A stretch of 10,533 nucleotides of DNA, from the NCBI GenBank assembly GCA_900551635.1, contig URWQ01000032.1, positions 1 through 10,533 of the forward strand, given 5' to 3'. Positions 1-8,918 of this stretch are shown one piece after another. The notes under the pieces were generated by a model, which was not told the DNA's origin, did not search any database, and worked only from the letters and a program-made list of their open reading frames with translations. Each line of letters opens with the position of its first letter. The stretch's first letter is position 1. The position numbers and the translations under genes are program-made. Source of the DNA: an uncultured Collinsella sp. (GTDB lineage: Bacteria > Actinomycetota > Coriobacteriia > Coriobacteriales > Coriobacteriaceae).

Positions 1-862
<862 letters not shown>

Positions 863-1642
863 CTGAACAACTGGCACGTCTTCATCAACACGCTGGCGGA
901 GGCAGGCTACGTCTGCTCCGACCAGGTGGGGTCGGGCAACGCGCTCATGTTCTGCTATGCGTTCTACCTTATCGGGCGCTATGAGTTCGACATGGAGCCA
1001 CTGGCTGTGCGCGGGCTCGTGCGGCGCTGGTATTTCGCCGCAGCCATAACAGGGCTCTATGTGGGGTCCTTCGAATCCGAGTTCGAGCAGCAGCTTAACG
1101 ACGTCTCGCGCCTTGATACTGCCGGCGAGTTCCAGGCGTACTTCGACCGTAGGCTTGCCGCCATCATGACGGACGATTATTTCTCCATTACGCTGCCCAA
1201 CTCCCTCGATGCAAACGAGGCGATGGGTCCGACCTGGTGGGGCTTCGTCGCGGCTCAGGTTGTGCTCGGTGCCAAGGCGCTGTTCAGCACGGCCCCACTT
1301 TCTCAGCTGCTACTTACCGGTTCGTCGGGTTCCAAGAAGGCCCTGGACAAGCACCATCTTTTTCCAGACAACTACCTGAGGGCCAAGGGCTACCTTTCGC
1401 AGCGCAGCAACCGAGGTAACTTCACCCTCGTTGACTACCAGAACAACATCTACATCTCGGATGATGCCCCGAATGAGTATGTTCGTAGGTATCGCGACGC
1501 GCTGGGAGAGGACGAGTATCGCCGTAACTGCGAGGAGCACGCCCTGCCCGTTGGGTTCGAGGACCTCGATTACGATGAGTTTATCAGCAAGCGAAGGCAG
1601 CTTATGGGCGAGCTTGTGAAGAGGGCCTACGAGCGGCTTTAG
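863..1642 (+). CDS. DUF262/DUF1524 (GmrSD-like) HNH nuclease, C-terminal fragment
   Basis: This is the C-terminal half (about 260 residues) of a DUF262-family protein with a DUF1524 HNH nuclease domain, the architecture of GmrSD type IV restriction enzymes and related phage-defence nucleases. It begins at [16 protein letters not shown] and [16 protein letters not shown], the helical region before the nuclease. The HNH signature is DKHHLFP (His-His at 1352-1357), followed by [13 protein letters not shown] and [10 protein letters not shown], matching the His/Asn pattern of DUF1524. It ends at a TAG at 1640-1642. The N-terminal DUF262 ParB-like nucleotide-binding domain is missing, cut off at the join near 863, so this piece has no start of its own. 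An ATG-initiated frame at 68 runs into it, but its first 265 codons are only lepA read backwards. A weak 7-bp hairpin without a U-tract spans the stop (1630-1656). Exact substrate specificity cannot be read from this fragment. Confidence 0.82.
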   Translation: MNNWHVFINTLAEAGYVCSDQVGSGNALMFCYAFYLIGRYEFDMEPLAVRGLVRRWYFAAAITGLYVGSFESEFEQQLNDVSRLDTAGEFQAYFDRRLAAIMTDDYFSITLPNSLDANEAMGPTWWGFVAAQVVLGAKALFSTAPLSQLLLTGSSGSKKALDKHHLFPDNYLRAKGYLSQRSNRGNFTLVDYQNNIYISDDAPNEYVRRYRDALGEDEYRRNCEEHALPVGFEDLDYDEFISKRRQLMGELVKRAYERL

Positions 1643-1749
1643 TCTAGCTCCGCTCGCGCCACCCTTCCCGTCGCCCGCATCATGAGGGCTGCATCGGTTA
1701 GAATCGTGTGTGCGACGCATCCCGTGCGCGGGCGGCCGAAGACTTGATC

Positions 1750-1755
1750 GGAGGT
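1750..1755 (+). promoter_or_regulatory. Shine-Dalgarno GGAGGT deciding a TTG start
   Basis: GGAGGT, a near-perfect anti-16S match, lies six bases before TTG at 1762. The earlier in-frame ATG at 1708 has no such site, so the short protein probably starts at the TTG. Confidence 0.6.
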
Positions 1756-1761
1756 CCCCAA

Positions 1762-1911
1762 TTGCTGAAATTCCTTAACGCGCTCGCCGCCCTTGCGACG
1801 GTCGGCACGTTCATCATTGCGTTTCTTGATTCGTATGAGGTTCGGTTTAAGGTCCGTAGGCGCACGCGCGGTGCGGACGGTTCTCGGCGTTTGCGCCGCA
1901 AGCGCAAATAA
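1762..1911 (+). CDS. Small single-pass membrane protein with arginine-rich tail
   Basis: This gene encodes 49 residues from a TTG start to TAA at 1909-1911. The first 25 residues, LKFLNALAALATVGTFIIAF then LDSY, form one hydrophobic helix. They are followed by a strongly basic tail with RFKVRRRTR and RRLRRKRK, which by the positive-inside rule should face the cytoplasm. Support for it being real: an ideal Shine-Dalgarno at the right distance, a coherent helix plus tail, and a strong terminator starting at the stop codon. A TAGAAT at 1699-1704 could be a -10 box, but no convincing -35 is seen. If initiated at ATG 1708, the protein would be 67 residues with an unremarkable N-terminal extension. 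It is not recognised as a known family. It may be a small regulator or partner of a membrane complex, but nothing here shows its function. It is separated from the nuclease fragment by 119 bases. Confidence 0.55.
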   Translation: MLKFLNALAALATVGTFIIAFLDSYEVRFKVRRRTRGADGSRRLRRKRK

Positions 1912-1940
1912 AAACGGCCGGGGTTGCAGCTCGGCCGTTT
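1912..1940 (+). terminator. Rho-independent terminator after the small membrane gene
   Basis: AAACGGCCG (1912-1920) pairs with CGGCCGTTT (1932-1940), giving nine base pairs around an 11-base loop directly after the TAA. The stem ends in TTT on the plus strand and is preceded by an A run, so it could also work on the minus strand. Confidence 0.72.
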
Positions 1941-1946
1941 AACACG

Positions 1947-2004
1947 TTAGAAAACTAGGCCGCCCGCGCTCCTTAACACTTACGCGGGATGCGTCGTTTT
2001 CTAA
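1947..2004. repeat. Long interrupted inverted repeat in the intergenic region
   Basis: TTAGAAAAC (1947-1955) is the exact complement of GTTTTCTAA (1996-2004). Inside it, CCCGCG (1963-1968) pairs with CGCGGG (1983-1988). The two inner spacers are both seven bases, so the whole folds as one long hairpin with a symmetric internal loop and a 14-base apical loop. It lies between two simple terminators and has no gene attached. It could be a terminator, a small-RNA fold or a dispersed element. Within the loop, the minus strand carries TTAAGGAG, which resembles a Shine-Dalgarno. Confidence 0.5.
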
Positions 2005-2080
2005 AAACATTCTACCCGTCCGGCTGCGGGTCCGTCCACATTTTCCAAATCAAATCACCAGATGTCTACTGAGACACGCA

Positions 2081-2115
2081 AAGCGCCCGCTTGCTGGGGG
2101 AGCAAGCGGGCGCTT
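2081..2115 (-). terminator. Terminator downstream of the PASTA kinase gene
   Basis: A perfect 15-bp stem, 2081-2095 against 2101-2115, with a five-base loop (GGGGG on plus), lies 52 bases past the kinase stop. The U-tract on the minus strand is short (TTT then GCG), but the stem is very stable. It ends the phosphatase-to-kinase operon. The remaining bases between 1912 and 2167 hold no convincing gene. Confidence 0.72.
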
Positions 2116-2167
2116 CTGAGCGAATGTGTTTGCGGTCTAAACCGCTCGGAGCAACAAGCGATCGACG

Positions 2168-4105
2168 TTAGTTGCTAGACTCGGAGTCGTCGCCGGAGCC
2201 GGAGATAGAAACCGTCAGCGTAATCGTGCTGTCGGTGGACTGCTTGCCGGTGGGGGAGACGCCCGTAACGGTGGCATTCTCGTTGCCGCTCACGGGGTTG
2301 CCGTTCTGATCGCAGAATGCGATGTTGTAGAACCCGGCGTTGTTGAGCGCGGTGACGGCGGCGGAGATGCTCTTGCCGTACAGGTTGCCCGGGACGCTGG
2401 CCTTGCCGGACTTCTTGGCGATGACGACGGTGATCGTGGCACCGGGCTTCTGCTTGCCGCTGGGGTTCCAGCTAATTACGGTGCCCTCGGTAACCGAGTC
2501 GTTTTCCTGGTAACTCACGTCGACGCCAAAGCCGGCCATGTCGAGAGCGTTGCGCGCCTGGGCCTCGGTCATGTCGGTCAGATCGGGCACCGAGGTGGTG
2601 TCCGGGCCGCTGGAGACCTTGTACGAGATGGTCGTGCCCTTCTCGACCTCCTTGCCGGCAACAGTGCTCTGCTCAAAGACCTGGCCTTCTTCGGCCTCAT
2701 TGGCTTCCTCCGAAGCGCTGCCCTTCAGGCCCACGCTTGCCAGTGCGGCCTCGGCCTGGTCCTTGGTCAGGCCGACGAGCTGCGGAACCTCAACCTTCTC
2801 GGAGGGCTTAGGGCCCTTGGAGACTACCAGGTTCACCCTCGTGCCCTTGGCCTTCTTGGTGTTGCCGTTGGGGGTCTGCTCGGCGACCTTTCCCTCGTCG
2901 ACATCGTCGTTGTAGCTCTGGTCGACGGTGCCAACCTCAAGGCCGGCTTCCTTGATCAGTTCAATAGCGGTTTCCTGGTCCTTGCCCAGCACGTCGGGCA
3001 CTGTGACCTGTTCGCCACTGAACATGCCCGTGGCAAAGGCCACCACCACGCCAATCACGGCGACGGCGGCAATCACGGCGGCGATGATCTTGTTCTTGTT
3101 GGACTTAGGCTTCTCGACCTCGTAGGAGCCCGTGGAGCCCGAGACAGCGCTACGGGCGGTGTTCTGACCGCTCACGCCCGAGACGGGACGAACCATAGCG
3201 CGCGTTGAGTCGGAAAGCTCGCGGGTCTTGGTGGCACCCAGGTCGCCGGCGGCACCGATGATGCGCGTGGGCTCCGAGACGTTGACGGCACGGCCGGACA
3301 GGTAGCTGTTGAGTACCTGGCGCAGCTCGTCGGCCGTCTGGAAGCGGTTTGCCGGGTCCTTCTCCATGCACTTGAGGATGATGCGCTCCAGGTCGGCATC
3401 GACGCCGGAGTTAATCTGGCTCGGCGGGATGGGGAGCTCGTTGACCTGCTTGAGCGCGACCGAGATGGCGTCGTCGCCGTCAAAGGGTACGCGACCGGTG
3501 GCGCACTCGTACATGACGACACCCAGCGAGTAGATATCCGAGGTGGGGCCGAGGTCCTGGCCGCGGGTCTGCTCGGGGCTTACATAGTGGGCGGTGCCCA
3601 GAACGTTGTTATCCTGCGTGAGGTGGCTGTTCTTGGCGCGTGCGATGCCAAAATCCATTACCTTGATGTTGCCGTCGGGCAGCACCATGATGTTTTGCGG
3701 CTTGATGTCGCGGTGGATAATCTCGTGCTTGTGTGCGACCGAAAGCGCGGAGCTGATCTGCGAGCCGATCTGTGCGACCTTCTTGGGATCGAGGGCGCCG
3801 TGGCTCTTGATGCCGCTCTTAAGGTCGGTACCGCGCAGGTACTCCATGACGATGTAATAGGTGTCGCCGTCCTTGCCCCAGTCGTAGACGCCCACGATAT
3901 AGGGGGAGGACAGGCCGGCCGCTGCCTGGGCCTCCTGCTTAAAGCGGGCGGCGAAGGTGGCGTCGCCGGCATACTGCGGCAGCATGATCTTGACGGCAAC
4001 CGTGCGGTCGAGGACCTGATCCTGTGCACGGAAGACGGTCGCCATACCGCCCGTTCCCACCTTATCCTTAAGGAGGTATCTTCCCCCGAGGACCCTCTGT
4101 TCCAT
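2168..4105 (-). CDS. pknB: PknB-type Ser/Thr protein kinase with four PASTA domains
   Basis: A membrane-anchored Hanks-type kinase that senses peptidoglycan fragments or lipid II outside and phosphorylates cell-division and wall-synthesis proteins inside. It has 645 residues. The kinase domain (about 7-270) shows the glycine loop GTGGMATVF, VAVK (Lys39), HRDIKPQN (catalytic Asp133), DFG (Asp151) and SPEQ. A juxtamembrane linker rich in Ser/Thr/Arg follows. One membrane helix spans about 339-361. Four PASTA repeats lie at about 366-431, 436-500, 503-567 and 569-636, then an acidic Ser-rich tail. The fourth repeat is the most diverged: it starts SVPGNLYG rather than VPDL and contains a Cys. The start is set at 4105, because AGGAG (4111-4115) lies five bases before that ATG; the upstream ATG at 4120 precedes this site. 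The gene is 132 bases after the SEDS-PBP gene. That gap has no obvious promoter, and the gene is probably cotranscribed. Last gene of the operon; pknA is absent. Confidence 0.96.
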   Translation of the reverse strand: MEQRVLGGRYLLKDKVGTGGMATVFRAQDQVLDRTVAVKIMLPQYAGDATFAARFKQEAQAAAGLSSPYIVGVYDWGKDGDTYYIVMEYLRGTDLKSGIKSHGALDPKKVAQIGSQISSALSVAHKHEIIHRDIKPQNIMVLPDGNIKVMDFGIARAKNSHLTQDNNVLGTAHYVSPEQTRGQDLGPTSDIYSLGVVMYECATGRVPFDGDDAISVALKQVNELPIPPSQINSGVDADLERIILKCMEKDPANRFQTADELRQVLNSYLSGRAVNVSEPTRIIGAAGDLGATKTRELSDSTRAMVRPVSGVSGQNTARSAVSGSTGSYEVEKPKSNKNKIIAAVIAAVAVIGVVVAFATGMFSGEQVTVPDVLGKDQETAIELIKEAGLEVGTVDQSYNDDVDEGKVAEQTPNGNTKKAKGTRVNLVVSKGPKPSEKVEVPQLVGLTKDQAEAALASVGLKGSASEEANEAEEGQVFEQSTVAGKEVEKGTTISYKVSSGPDTTSVPDLTDMTEAQARNALDMAGFGVDVSYQENDSVTEGTVISWNPSGKQKPGATITVVIAKKSGKASVPGNLYGKSISAAVTALNNAGFYNIAFCDQNGNPVSGNENATVTGVSPTGKQSTDSTITLTVSISGSGDDSESSN

Positions 4106-4110
4106 TCCTG

Positions 4111-4115
4111 CTCCT
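4111..4115 (-). promoter_or_regulatory. Shine-Dalgarno fixing the kinase start
   Basis: AGGAG on the minus strand, five bases before ATG 4105, selects this start over the in-frame ATG five codons upstream, which would place the site inside the coding sequence. Confidence 0.6.
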
Positions 4116-4237
4116 AACATAACTATTCGCTCAACGATGTGTGTGGTACCAAATGTGTGGCCGCTGGGGCCGTGTGGCGCGTTGCCGCTAGCTCATCGGC
4201 CGTGGCGTGCCCCAAGTATCCGCCTTGATCACGGGCA

Positions 4238-7108
4238 TCACGCTCCCTGTGCGGCGAGCGCCGCGGTCAGGACGATGCCGGCAATCTTGGCCGCCTTGAC
4301 GTCGTGTTTGTCGTAATCCTCCAGGGCCACCGAGATGGCAACCGTGGGTGAATCGTAAGGTGCAAAGCCAACAAACATAGAGTTGACGTTGGTGCCGCCG
4401 GTCTCGGCCGAACCGGTCTTGCCGGCAACCTTGACGCCCGGAATCTGGGCATCGGTGCCGATGCCGGACTGGACGACGGCGAGCATGGCCTGCTTGACCT
4501 GGTCGGCCGTGGCAGAGCTGACAGCCTGGCCCAGCGAGCGGGACTGCGTGGTCTTAACCACGGTCCCGTCCGGGGCGAGTATCTGTGACACAAAGAACGG
4601 GTCCATGACCACGCCGCTGTTGGCGATAGCGGCAGCGATCACGCAATTCTGCATGACGGTGGTCTGCGGGCCAGGTGTGTGGTCCATGCCGACGGGCTGG
4701 CCGGCGCCTGCCCAAGCGGTCTCCCACTCGGTCATAAGCGAAGGGTCGGCCATGATGGAAGCCGCGGTGGTCAGATCCTGACCGAGCTTTTGACCGTAGC
4801 CAAAGGCGTTGGCAAACTGGACGAGCGAGTTGGCGCCGACCTCGTTGGCCACCTGGCCAAAGACGACGTTAGACGACACGGCGAAGGCCTGCTGCAGGCT
4901 GATGGTTCCGTAGCTTTCGTTGGCGTAGTTGGTGACCGGCGCGTTGCCGATGTCCATGGAGCCGGGCGCCTGGTACGTGCTGGTAAGGCTGGCGGTGCCG
5001 GTTTCGAGCGCCGCGGAGAGCGTGACGACCTTAAAGGTCGAGCCCGGGGTGTACAGCGCGTCCATGGCGCGGTCGTACATGGAGCCGTCCTCGCCACCGC
5101 CCGACTGCATCAGGGCATCGATGTTGGTGTTGTCATAGGTGGGCGAGCTCGCGCACGCAAGGACCGCACCGGTACGCGGATCCATGACCACCACAGCGCC
5201 CTTAAAGCCCTTGAGCGCCTGCTCGGCAGCCGTCTGGATGCGCGAGTCGATGGTAAGCTTGGCGGTATTGCCCGGCTGGGTCTGCCCCGCGAGCGACGCG
5301 ATGGCGTTGTTCCAGCTGGAGTAATCCTTGGAGCCGGTGAGCGTATCGTTCATGACGCTCTCGATGCCGGCGGTGCCGTATTGCTGGCTCACGTAGCCCA
5401 CCACGTGTGCGGCCATGTTGCCGTTGGGGTAGGAACGGGCGTAGGTGCCGTCCTCCTGTTGCAGCGACTCGGCTAGCGTCACGCCGTCAGACGTGATGAT
5501 GGAGCCACGCTGGATGTACTTGGAGCGGGCGATGGTGTGGTTGTTGGTCGGCATGTCCTGATAGTCCTTCGCCTTGATGACCTGGACATAGGTGAGGTTG
5601 CCGATAAGGATGGCGAACAGCGCCGTAAAGGCAAACACGGCACGAGTCAGACGGTTGGCAAGCGCCACGCGGCCGAGCACGCCGGACTCAGGCGTGTCGA
5701 GCAGGCGACGACGCATGCGAGAGCCCGCGGAGTGGTTGCCGTGGCTGTAGGAAGGCACGTTGGCAAAACGCGTACCGGTCGGGGCAGCGGCGGATGCGAC
5801 CTGGTCATCGGTGATGGCGGCCATGGTGCCGGTGCCGGTGAGCTCGGCTTCGCGTCCGGTTGCCTCGTCGCCGGCGCGCAGCAGCAGCGCGACGATGATA
5901 AAGCTCGCCAGCAGCGAGGAGCCGCCCTGGCTCATAAAGGGCAGGGTGACGCCGGTCAGCGGGATCAGGCGGGTTACGCCGCCAACGATTAAGAATGCCT
6001 GGAAGCTGATGGCCGCCGTAAGGCCGGTCGCGCTAAAGGCGGCAAGGTCGGACTTGGCGCGGGCTGCCGTGGTGAGGCCACGCACGGCAAAAAGCATAAA
6101 CAGGATGAGCACGGCGCCGCCGCCCAAAAGGCCCATTTCCTCGCCGATGGCCGAGAAGATGAAGTCGGACTCGACGACGGGGATGTTGTTTGCCATGCCG
6201 TTGCCGATGCCGACGCCAACCAGGCCGCCGTCAGCCAGTGAGTAAAGTGACTGTACGATCTGGTAGCCCTGGCCCTGGGCATCCTTAAACGGATCGACCC
6301 AGACCTGAAAGCGCACTTGCACGTGCGACAGGAACTTGTAGGCGCCCACGGCTCCAACGGCCAGCAGCGCAAGGCCGATGATGACGTACGAAAAGCGTCC
6401 CGTGGCAACATAGAGCATCAGCAAAAAGATGGTGTAGAACAGGACGGCCGAGCCCAGGTCGCGTTCGAAGACGACGATGAGCAGGCACACGCCCCACACG
6501 GCAAACAGCGGCAGCAGCAGGCGGAAGCGCGGAATCTTGAGGCCCAAGATCTTGCGGTTGGAGATGGAGAGCAGCTCGCGGTTCTCGGCCAGATAGCCTG
6601 CCAGGAACAAGACGATGAAGACCTTGGCGAACTCGCCGGGCTGGATGGTGAAGCCCGCGATGCGAATCCACAGCTTGGAGCCCGAGATCGTGGTGCCGAT
6701 AAAGATCGGCAGCATCAGCAGGATGATGCCGATAATGCCAAAGGTGTACTTGTAGCGCATGACCACGTCGAGGTTCTTGACCAGTGCGAGCGTTCCCACC
6801 ATGAGCGCCACCGAGACAAACAAGATGATGAGCTGCGAGATGGCGAGGTCGGGGGCCAGGCGCGTCACGAATGTGATGCCGATGCCCGAGAGCACAAAGA
6901 CGATGGGCAGGATGGCGGGATCGGCGCCGGGCGCCAGGATGCGTACGGCGATATGCGCCGCGGCGAAGGCGGCGAACAGGCCGATCGGCACGGCGAGCGT
7001 CTCAAAGGAAATCGTGGCACCCGCGGTGAGCACGTACATCGCATAGAGCAGGATGACGGGGAACGCCGAGGCGATGAGCAAGAGCAGTTCGGTGTTGCGG
7101 CGACTCAT
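4238..7108 (-). CDS. SEDS glycosyltransferase (FtsW/RodA) fused to a class B penicillin-binding protein
   Basis: A 956-residue single chain. Residues 1-412 form a polytopic SEDS protein (about ten helices) that polymerises lipid II into glycan strands. It shows WIRIAGFTIQPGEFAK, FERDLGSA, QGQGYQIVQSLYSLADGGL, VESDFIFSAIGEEMGL (Asp315 at the position of the essential RodA/FtsW acid) and LPFMSQGGSSLL. A low-complexity linker (413-485) leads to a further membrane helix (488-510). Next come a pedestal region with YIQRGSIITSDG and a transpeptidase domain that crosslinks peptides: SxxK as PGSTFK (Ser690, Lys693), SxN as SSN (745-747) and KTG at 897-899. All three motifs are intact. The start is ATG 7108 with AAAGGGAG eight bases before; the frame extends 42 codons upstream to 7234, but that part overlaps the phosphatase gene. 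The 16-base gap after the phosphatase implies cotranscription. In most Actinobacteria these are two adjacent genes, rodA and pbpA. No frameshift or internal stop is seen. Confidence 0.95.
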   Translation of the reverse strand: MSRRNTELLLLIASAFPVILLYAMYVLTAGATISFETLAVPIGLFAAFAAAHIAVRILAPGADPAILPIVFVLSGIGITFVTRLAPDLAISQLIILFVSVALMVGTLALVKNLDVVMRYKYTFGIIGIILLMLPIFIGTTISGSKLWIRIAGFTIQPGEFAKVFIVLFLAGYLAENRELLSISNRKILGLKIPRFRLLLPLFAVWGVCLLIVVFERDLGSAVLFYTIFLLMLYVATGRFSYVIIGLALLAVGAVGAYKFLSHVQVRFQVWVDPFKDAQGQGYQIVQSLYSLADGGLVGVGIGNGMANNIPVVESDFIFSAIGEEMGLLGGGAVLILFMLFAVRGLTTAARAKSDLAAFSATGLTAAISFQAFLIVGGVTRLIPLTGVTLPFMSQGGSSLLASFIIVALLLRAGDEATGREAELTGTGTMAAITDDQVASAAAPTGTRFANVPSYSHGNHSAGSRMRRRLLDTPESGVLGRVALANRLTRAVFAFTALFAILIGNLTYVQVIKAKDYQDMPTNNHTIARSKYIQRGSIITSDGVTLAESLQQEDGTYARSYPNGNMAAHVVGYVSQQYGTAGIESVMNDTLTGSKDYSSWNNAIASLAGQTQPGNTAKLTIDSRIQTAAEQALKGFKGAVVVMDPRTGAVLACASSPTYDNTNIDALMQSGGGEDGSMYDRAMDALYTPGSTFKVVTLSAALETGTASLTSTYQAPGSMDIGNAPVTNYANESYGTISLQQAFAVSSNVVFGQVANEVGANSLVQFANAFGYGQKLGQDLTTAASIMADPSLMTEWETAWAGAGQPVGMDHTPGPQTTVMQNCVIAAAIANSGVVMDPFFVSQILAPDGTVVKTTQSRSLGQAVSSATADQVKQAMLAVVQSGIGTDAQIPGVKVAGKTGSAETGGTNVNSMFVGFAPYDSPTVAISVALEDYDKHDVKAAKIAGIVLTAALAAQGA

Positions 7109-7116
7109 AAGCGGCA

Positions 7117-7124
7117 CTCCCTTT
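7117..7124 (-). promoter_or_regulatory. Shine-Dalgarno fixing the SEDS-PBP start
   Basis: AAAGGGAG on the minus strand sits eight bases before ATG 7108 and directly after the phosphatase stop (7125-7127). This supports the shorter start over the overlapping upstream frame. Confidence 0.65.
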
Positions 7125-8918
7125 CTAATTCTTATCGGAGGCTTCGGCCTCGGCTGACTGTTCGGCGGTTTTCTCGGAATCTGACTCGGAGGTGGATTCC
7201 TGATTGGTGTTGTCGCGAATCGTTTGCGCGTCAATCACCTGACGGGTCTGCTCCTCGTCAATCTGATGGCGGTACTTGGAAATGGTGTCCTGCGCATCGT
7301 CGACACTCGTTTGCGGAATGCCTGCCTTCAGGCGGTTTTGCGTGTCTTCGGGCAGGTCGGACAGCTTGATGCTGGTTTCGCTTTCGAGCCAGTGGAGCTC
7401 GACCCCGAGCGTCTTGCCGGGCAGGCCGCGCCAGACGGCGACATTGCCGTGGTAGGTTCCCAAGTAATAGGAGCCGGTGACGCCCGTGTATGCCCAGATG
7501 CCTGCTATCAGCACAAAGACAAGGGCCAAGACGGTGGCGATGGTGACATTGCGGCGTCGGACGCGTTTTGCCTCGCGCATGACGCCGTCGTCGACCAGGT
7601 CGACGACCACCACGGTCACATTGTCGTGGCCGCCGGCGGCGAGCGCCGCGTCCACCAAGTTGTCGACACAGATCTGTGCGCTCGAGGACTGCGTAGCGAT
7701 GTTCTCGATATCGCTATCGGGAATCATGCTCGAAAGACCGTCGGAGCACAGAATCAGGCGGTCGCCTTCCTCGATGTGCAGGGTAAAGTGGTCGGCATAC
7801 ATAGCGGGATCCGAGCCCAGCGCGCGGGTGATGACCGAGCGGTTGGGGTGGACGCGGGCCTCGTCGGCCGTAATCTCGCCGGCATCCACGAGCTCCTCCA
7901 CGTAGGAGTGGTCGCGGGTCACGCGGATGAGTGTGCCCTCGTGGAGCAGGTAGGCGCGAGAGTCGCCCACGTGGGCGATGGCGAGCGTGTCGTTTTCGAT
8001 GTAGGCGCAGGTGGCTGTGCAGCCCATGCCGGGCTTGCCCAGGCCGTTCAGGGCCGCCTCGATTACGGCGGCATTGGCTGCCTCGACGGCTGCGGCTAGG
8101 CGTGCTGCGTCGGCGGACTGTGGGGCCGTCTTGGCAATAGTCTCGACGGCGATGGAAGAGGCTACCTCGCCGGCAGCGTGACCGCCCATGCCGTCGCATA
8201 CGCAAAAGAGCGGCGACTGCACCAGGTAGGAATCCTCATTGTGCGGGCGCACACAGCCAACGTCGGAGCGGGCGCCCCACATGAGTTGCGTGGTGGTGCC
8301 GGCATCATAGGTCGAGTCGGTCTCGATGCGCTCCTCGGTCAGGGACTCAAAGCTCATGGTCGAGCCGGGGTCTTTGAGCTTGGCCTCAACGGCGGCAACG
8401 TCGATCTCGGCTGTGTCACCGGGAGAGACGGTGTCGGTCTCGGCGTTTGATTCGGAATCGCCGGTGTCCGGGGAGTCGGGCTCCTCGGACATGCGGGCGG
8501 TCGACTCGTCGTCTTGCGGGCTGACGTCTATAGGCTCGGGCGTCGAAAAGTGCGACGGCGCGGGCGTGCTTTGCGACTGGGCGGCGGGCTCGGCCACGGC
8601 ATCGGACTCGCTTGCGGGCGCAGGGCCGTCCTCGGGGGATGGCCCTTCCTCGGGCGCCGGCGTAGACGCGGGCGCAACCTCGGATGCCGGGGCTATGGGA
8701 AACGCCGGCGCGGCGGGCTCGGGTGCCGCAAACCCCGCAGCGCTCTCGTTGATTGCCGCGGCGACGGGCTCTGCAAAGTGAGCCGGCGCCGGGGCTGCTT
8801 CGGGCGCTGTGGGCTGTTCCGCAGCATGTGCGCCGATGGGCGCCGCTGCGGCATCCTCTTCGTCCTCGTTATCGGCGAGATCCGAAATATCATGCGTTAC
8901 ATGCGAAAGAGGCAGGGA
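7125..8918 (-). CDS. PP2C-type Ser/Thr protein phosphatase with membrane anchor (PstP-like), N-terminus missing
   Basis: A Mn/Mg-dependent phosphatase that reverses PknB phosphorylation. From the right, about 205 residues of Ala/Pro/Glu/Ser-rich, probably disordered sequence precede the catalytic domain (about 8285-7590). That domain shows [62 protein letters not shown] and [11 protein letters not shown], the full PP2C metal-site set. A basic RVRRRN stretch and one helix ([19 protein letters not shown], about 7543-7487) follow. An external domain, [18 protein letters not shown] through LSDLPEDTQ, resembles the PstP C-terminal domain, and an acidic tail ends at TAG. An ATG frame extends to 9128, but its first 65-70 codons are the collagen-like gene read out of frame, so the true start is lost. 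[14 protein letters not shown] at about 8358 is an alternative internal start, but without a good ribosome site. In relatives an FHA-domain gene usually precedes it; none is seen here. Confidence 0.92.
   Translation of the reverse strand, partial: SLPLSHVTHDISDLADNEDEEDAAAAPIGAHAAEQPTAPEAAPAPAHFAEPVAAAINESAAGFAAPEPAAPAFPIAPASEVAPASTPAPEEGPSPEDGPAPASESDAVAEPAAQSQSTPAPSHFSTPEPIDVSPQDDESTARMSEEPDSPDTGDSESNAETDTVSPGDTAEIDVAAVEAKLKDPGSTMSFESLTEERIETDSTYDAGTTTQLMWGARSDVGCVRPHNEDSYLVQSPLFCVCDGMGGHAAGEVASSIAVETIAKTAPQSADAARLAAAVEAANAAVIEAALNGLGKPGMGCTATCAYIENDTLAIAHVGDSRAYLLHEGTLIRVTRDHSYVEELVDAGEITADEARVHPNRSVITRALGSDPAMYADHFTLHIEEGDRLILCSDGLSSMIPDSDIENIATQSSSAQICVDNLVDAALAAGGHDNVTVVVVDLVDDGVMREAKRVRRRNVTIATVLALVFVLIAGIWAYTGVTGSYYLGTYHGNVAVWRGLPGKTLGVELHWLESETSIKLSDLPEDTQNRLKAGIPQTSVDDAQDTISKYRHQIDEEQTRQVIDAQTIRDNTNQESTSESDSEKTAEQSAEAEASDKN

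Noticed and set aside
1631..1655. Hairpin over the nuclease stop codon as a terminator
   Set aside because: Only six or seven base pairs, a 13-base loop and no following U-tract.
3587..4117. Plus-strand frame of 176 codons opposite the kinase gene
   Set aside because: Codon-register shadow of the GC-rich kinase gene, with no ribosome site of note and no domain-like sequence.
4679..5476. Plus-strand frame of 265 codons opposite the PBP domain
   Set aside because: Antisense shadow. Its His/Val/Gly-rich composition is typical of reversed GC-rich coding sequence.
7109..7234. Extra 42 N-terminal codons of the SEDS-PBP frame
   Set aside because: They overlap the phosphatase C-terminus, encode a Pro/Arg-rich run with no ribosome site, and the ATG at 7108 has a good one.
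6317..7369. Plus-strand frame of 350 codons opposite the SEDS domain
   Set aside because: Antisense shadow dominated by Gln, Asp and His, the reverse of hydrophobic Leu/Val/Ile codons.
7224..8099. Plus-strand frame of 291 codons opposite the phosphatase
   Set aside because: Antisense shadow of a gene with a full PP2C motif set.
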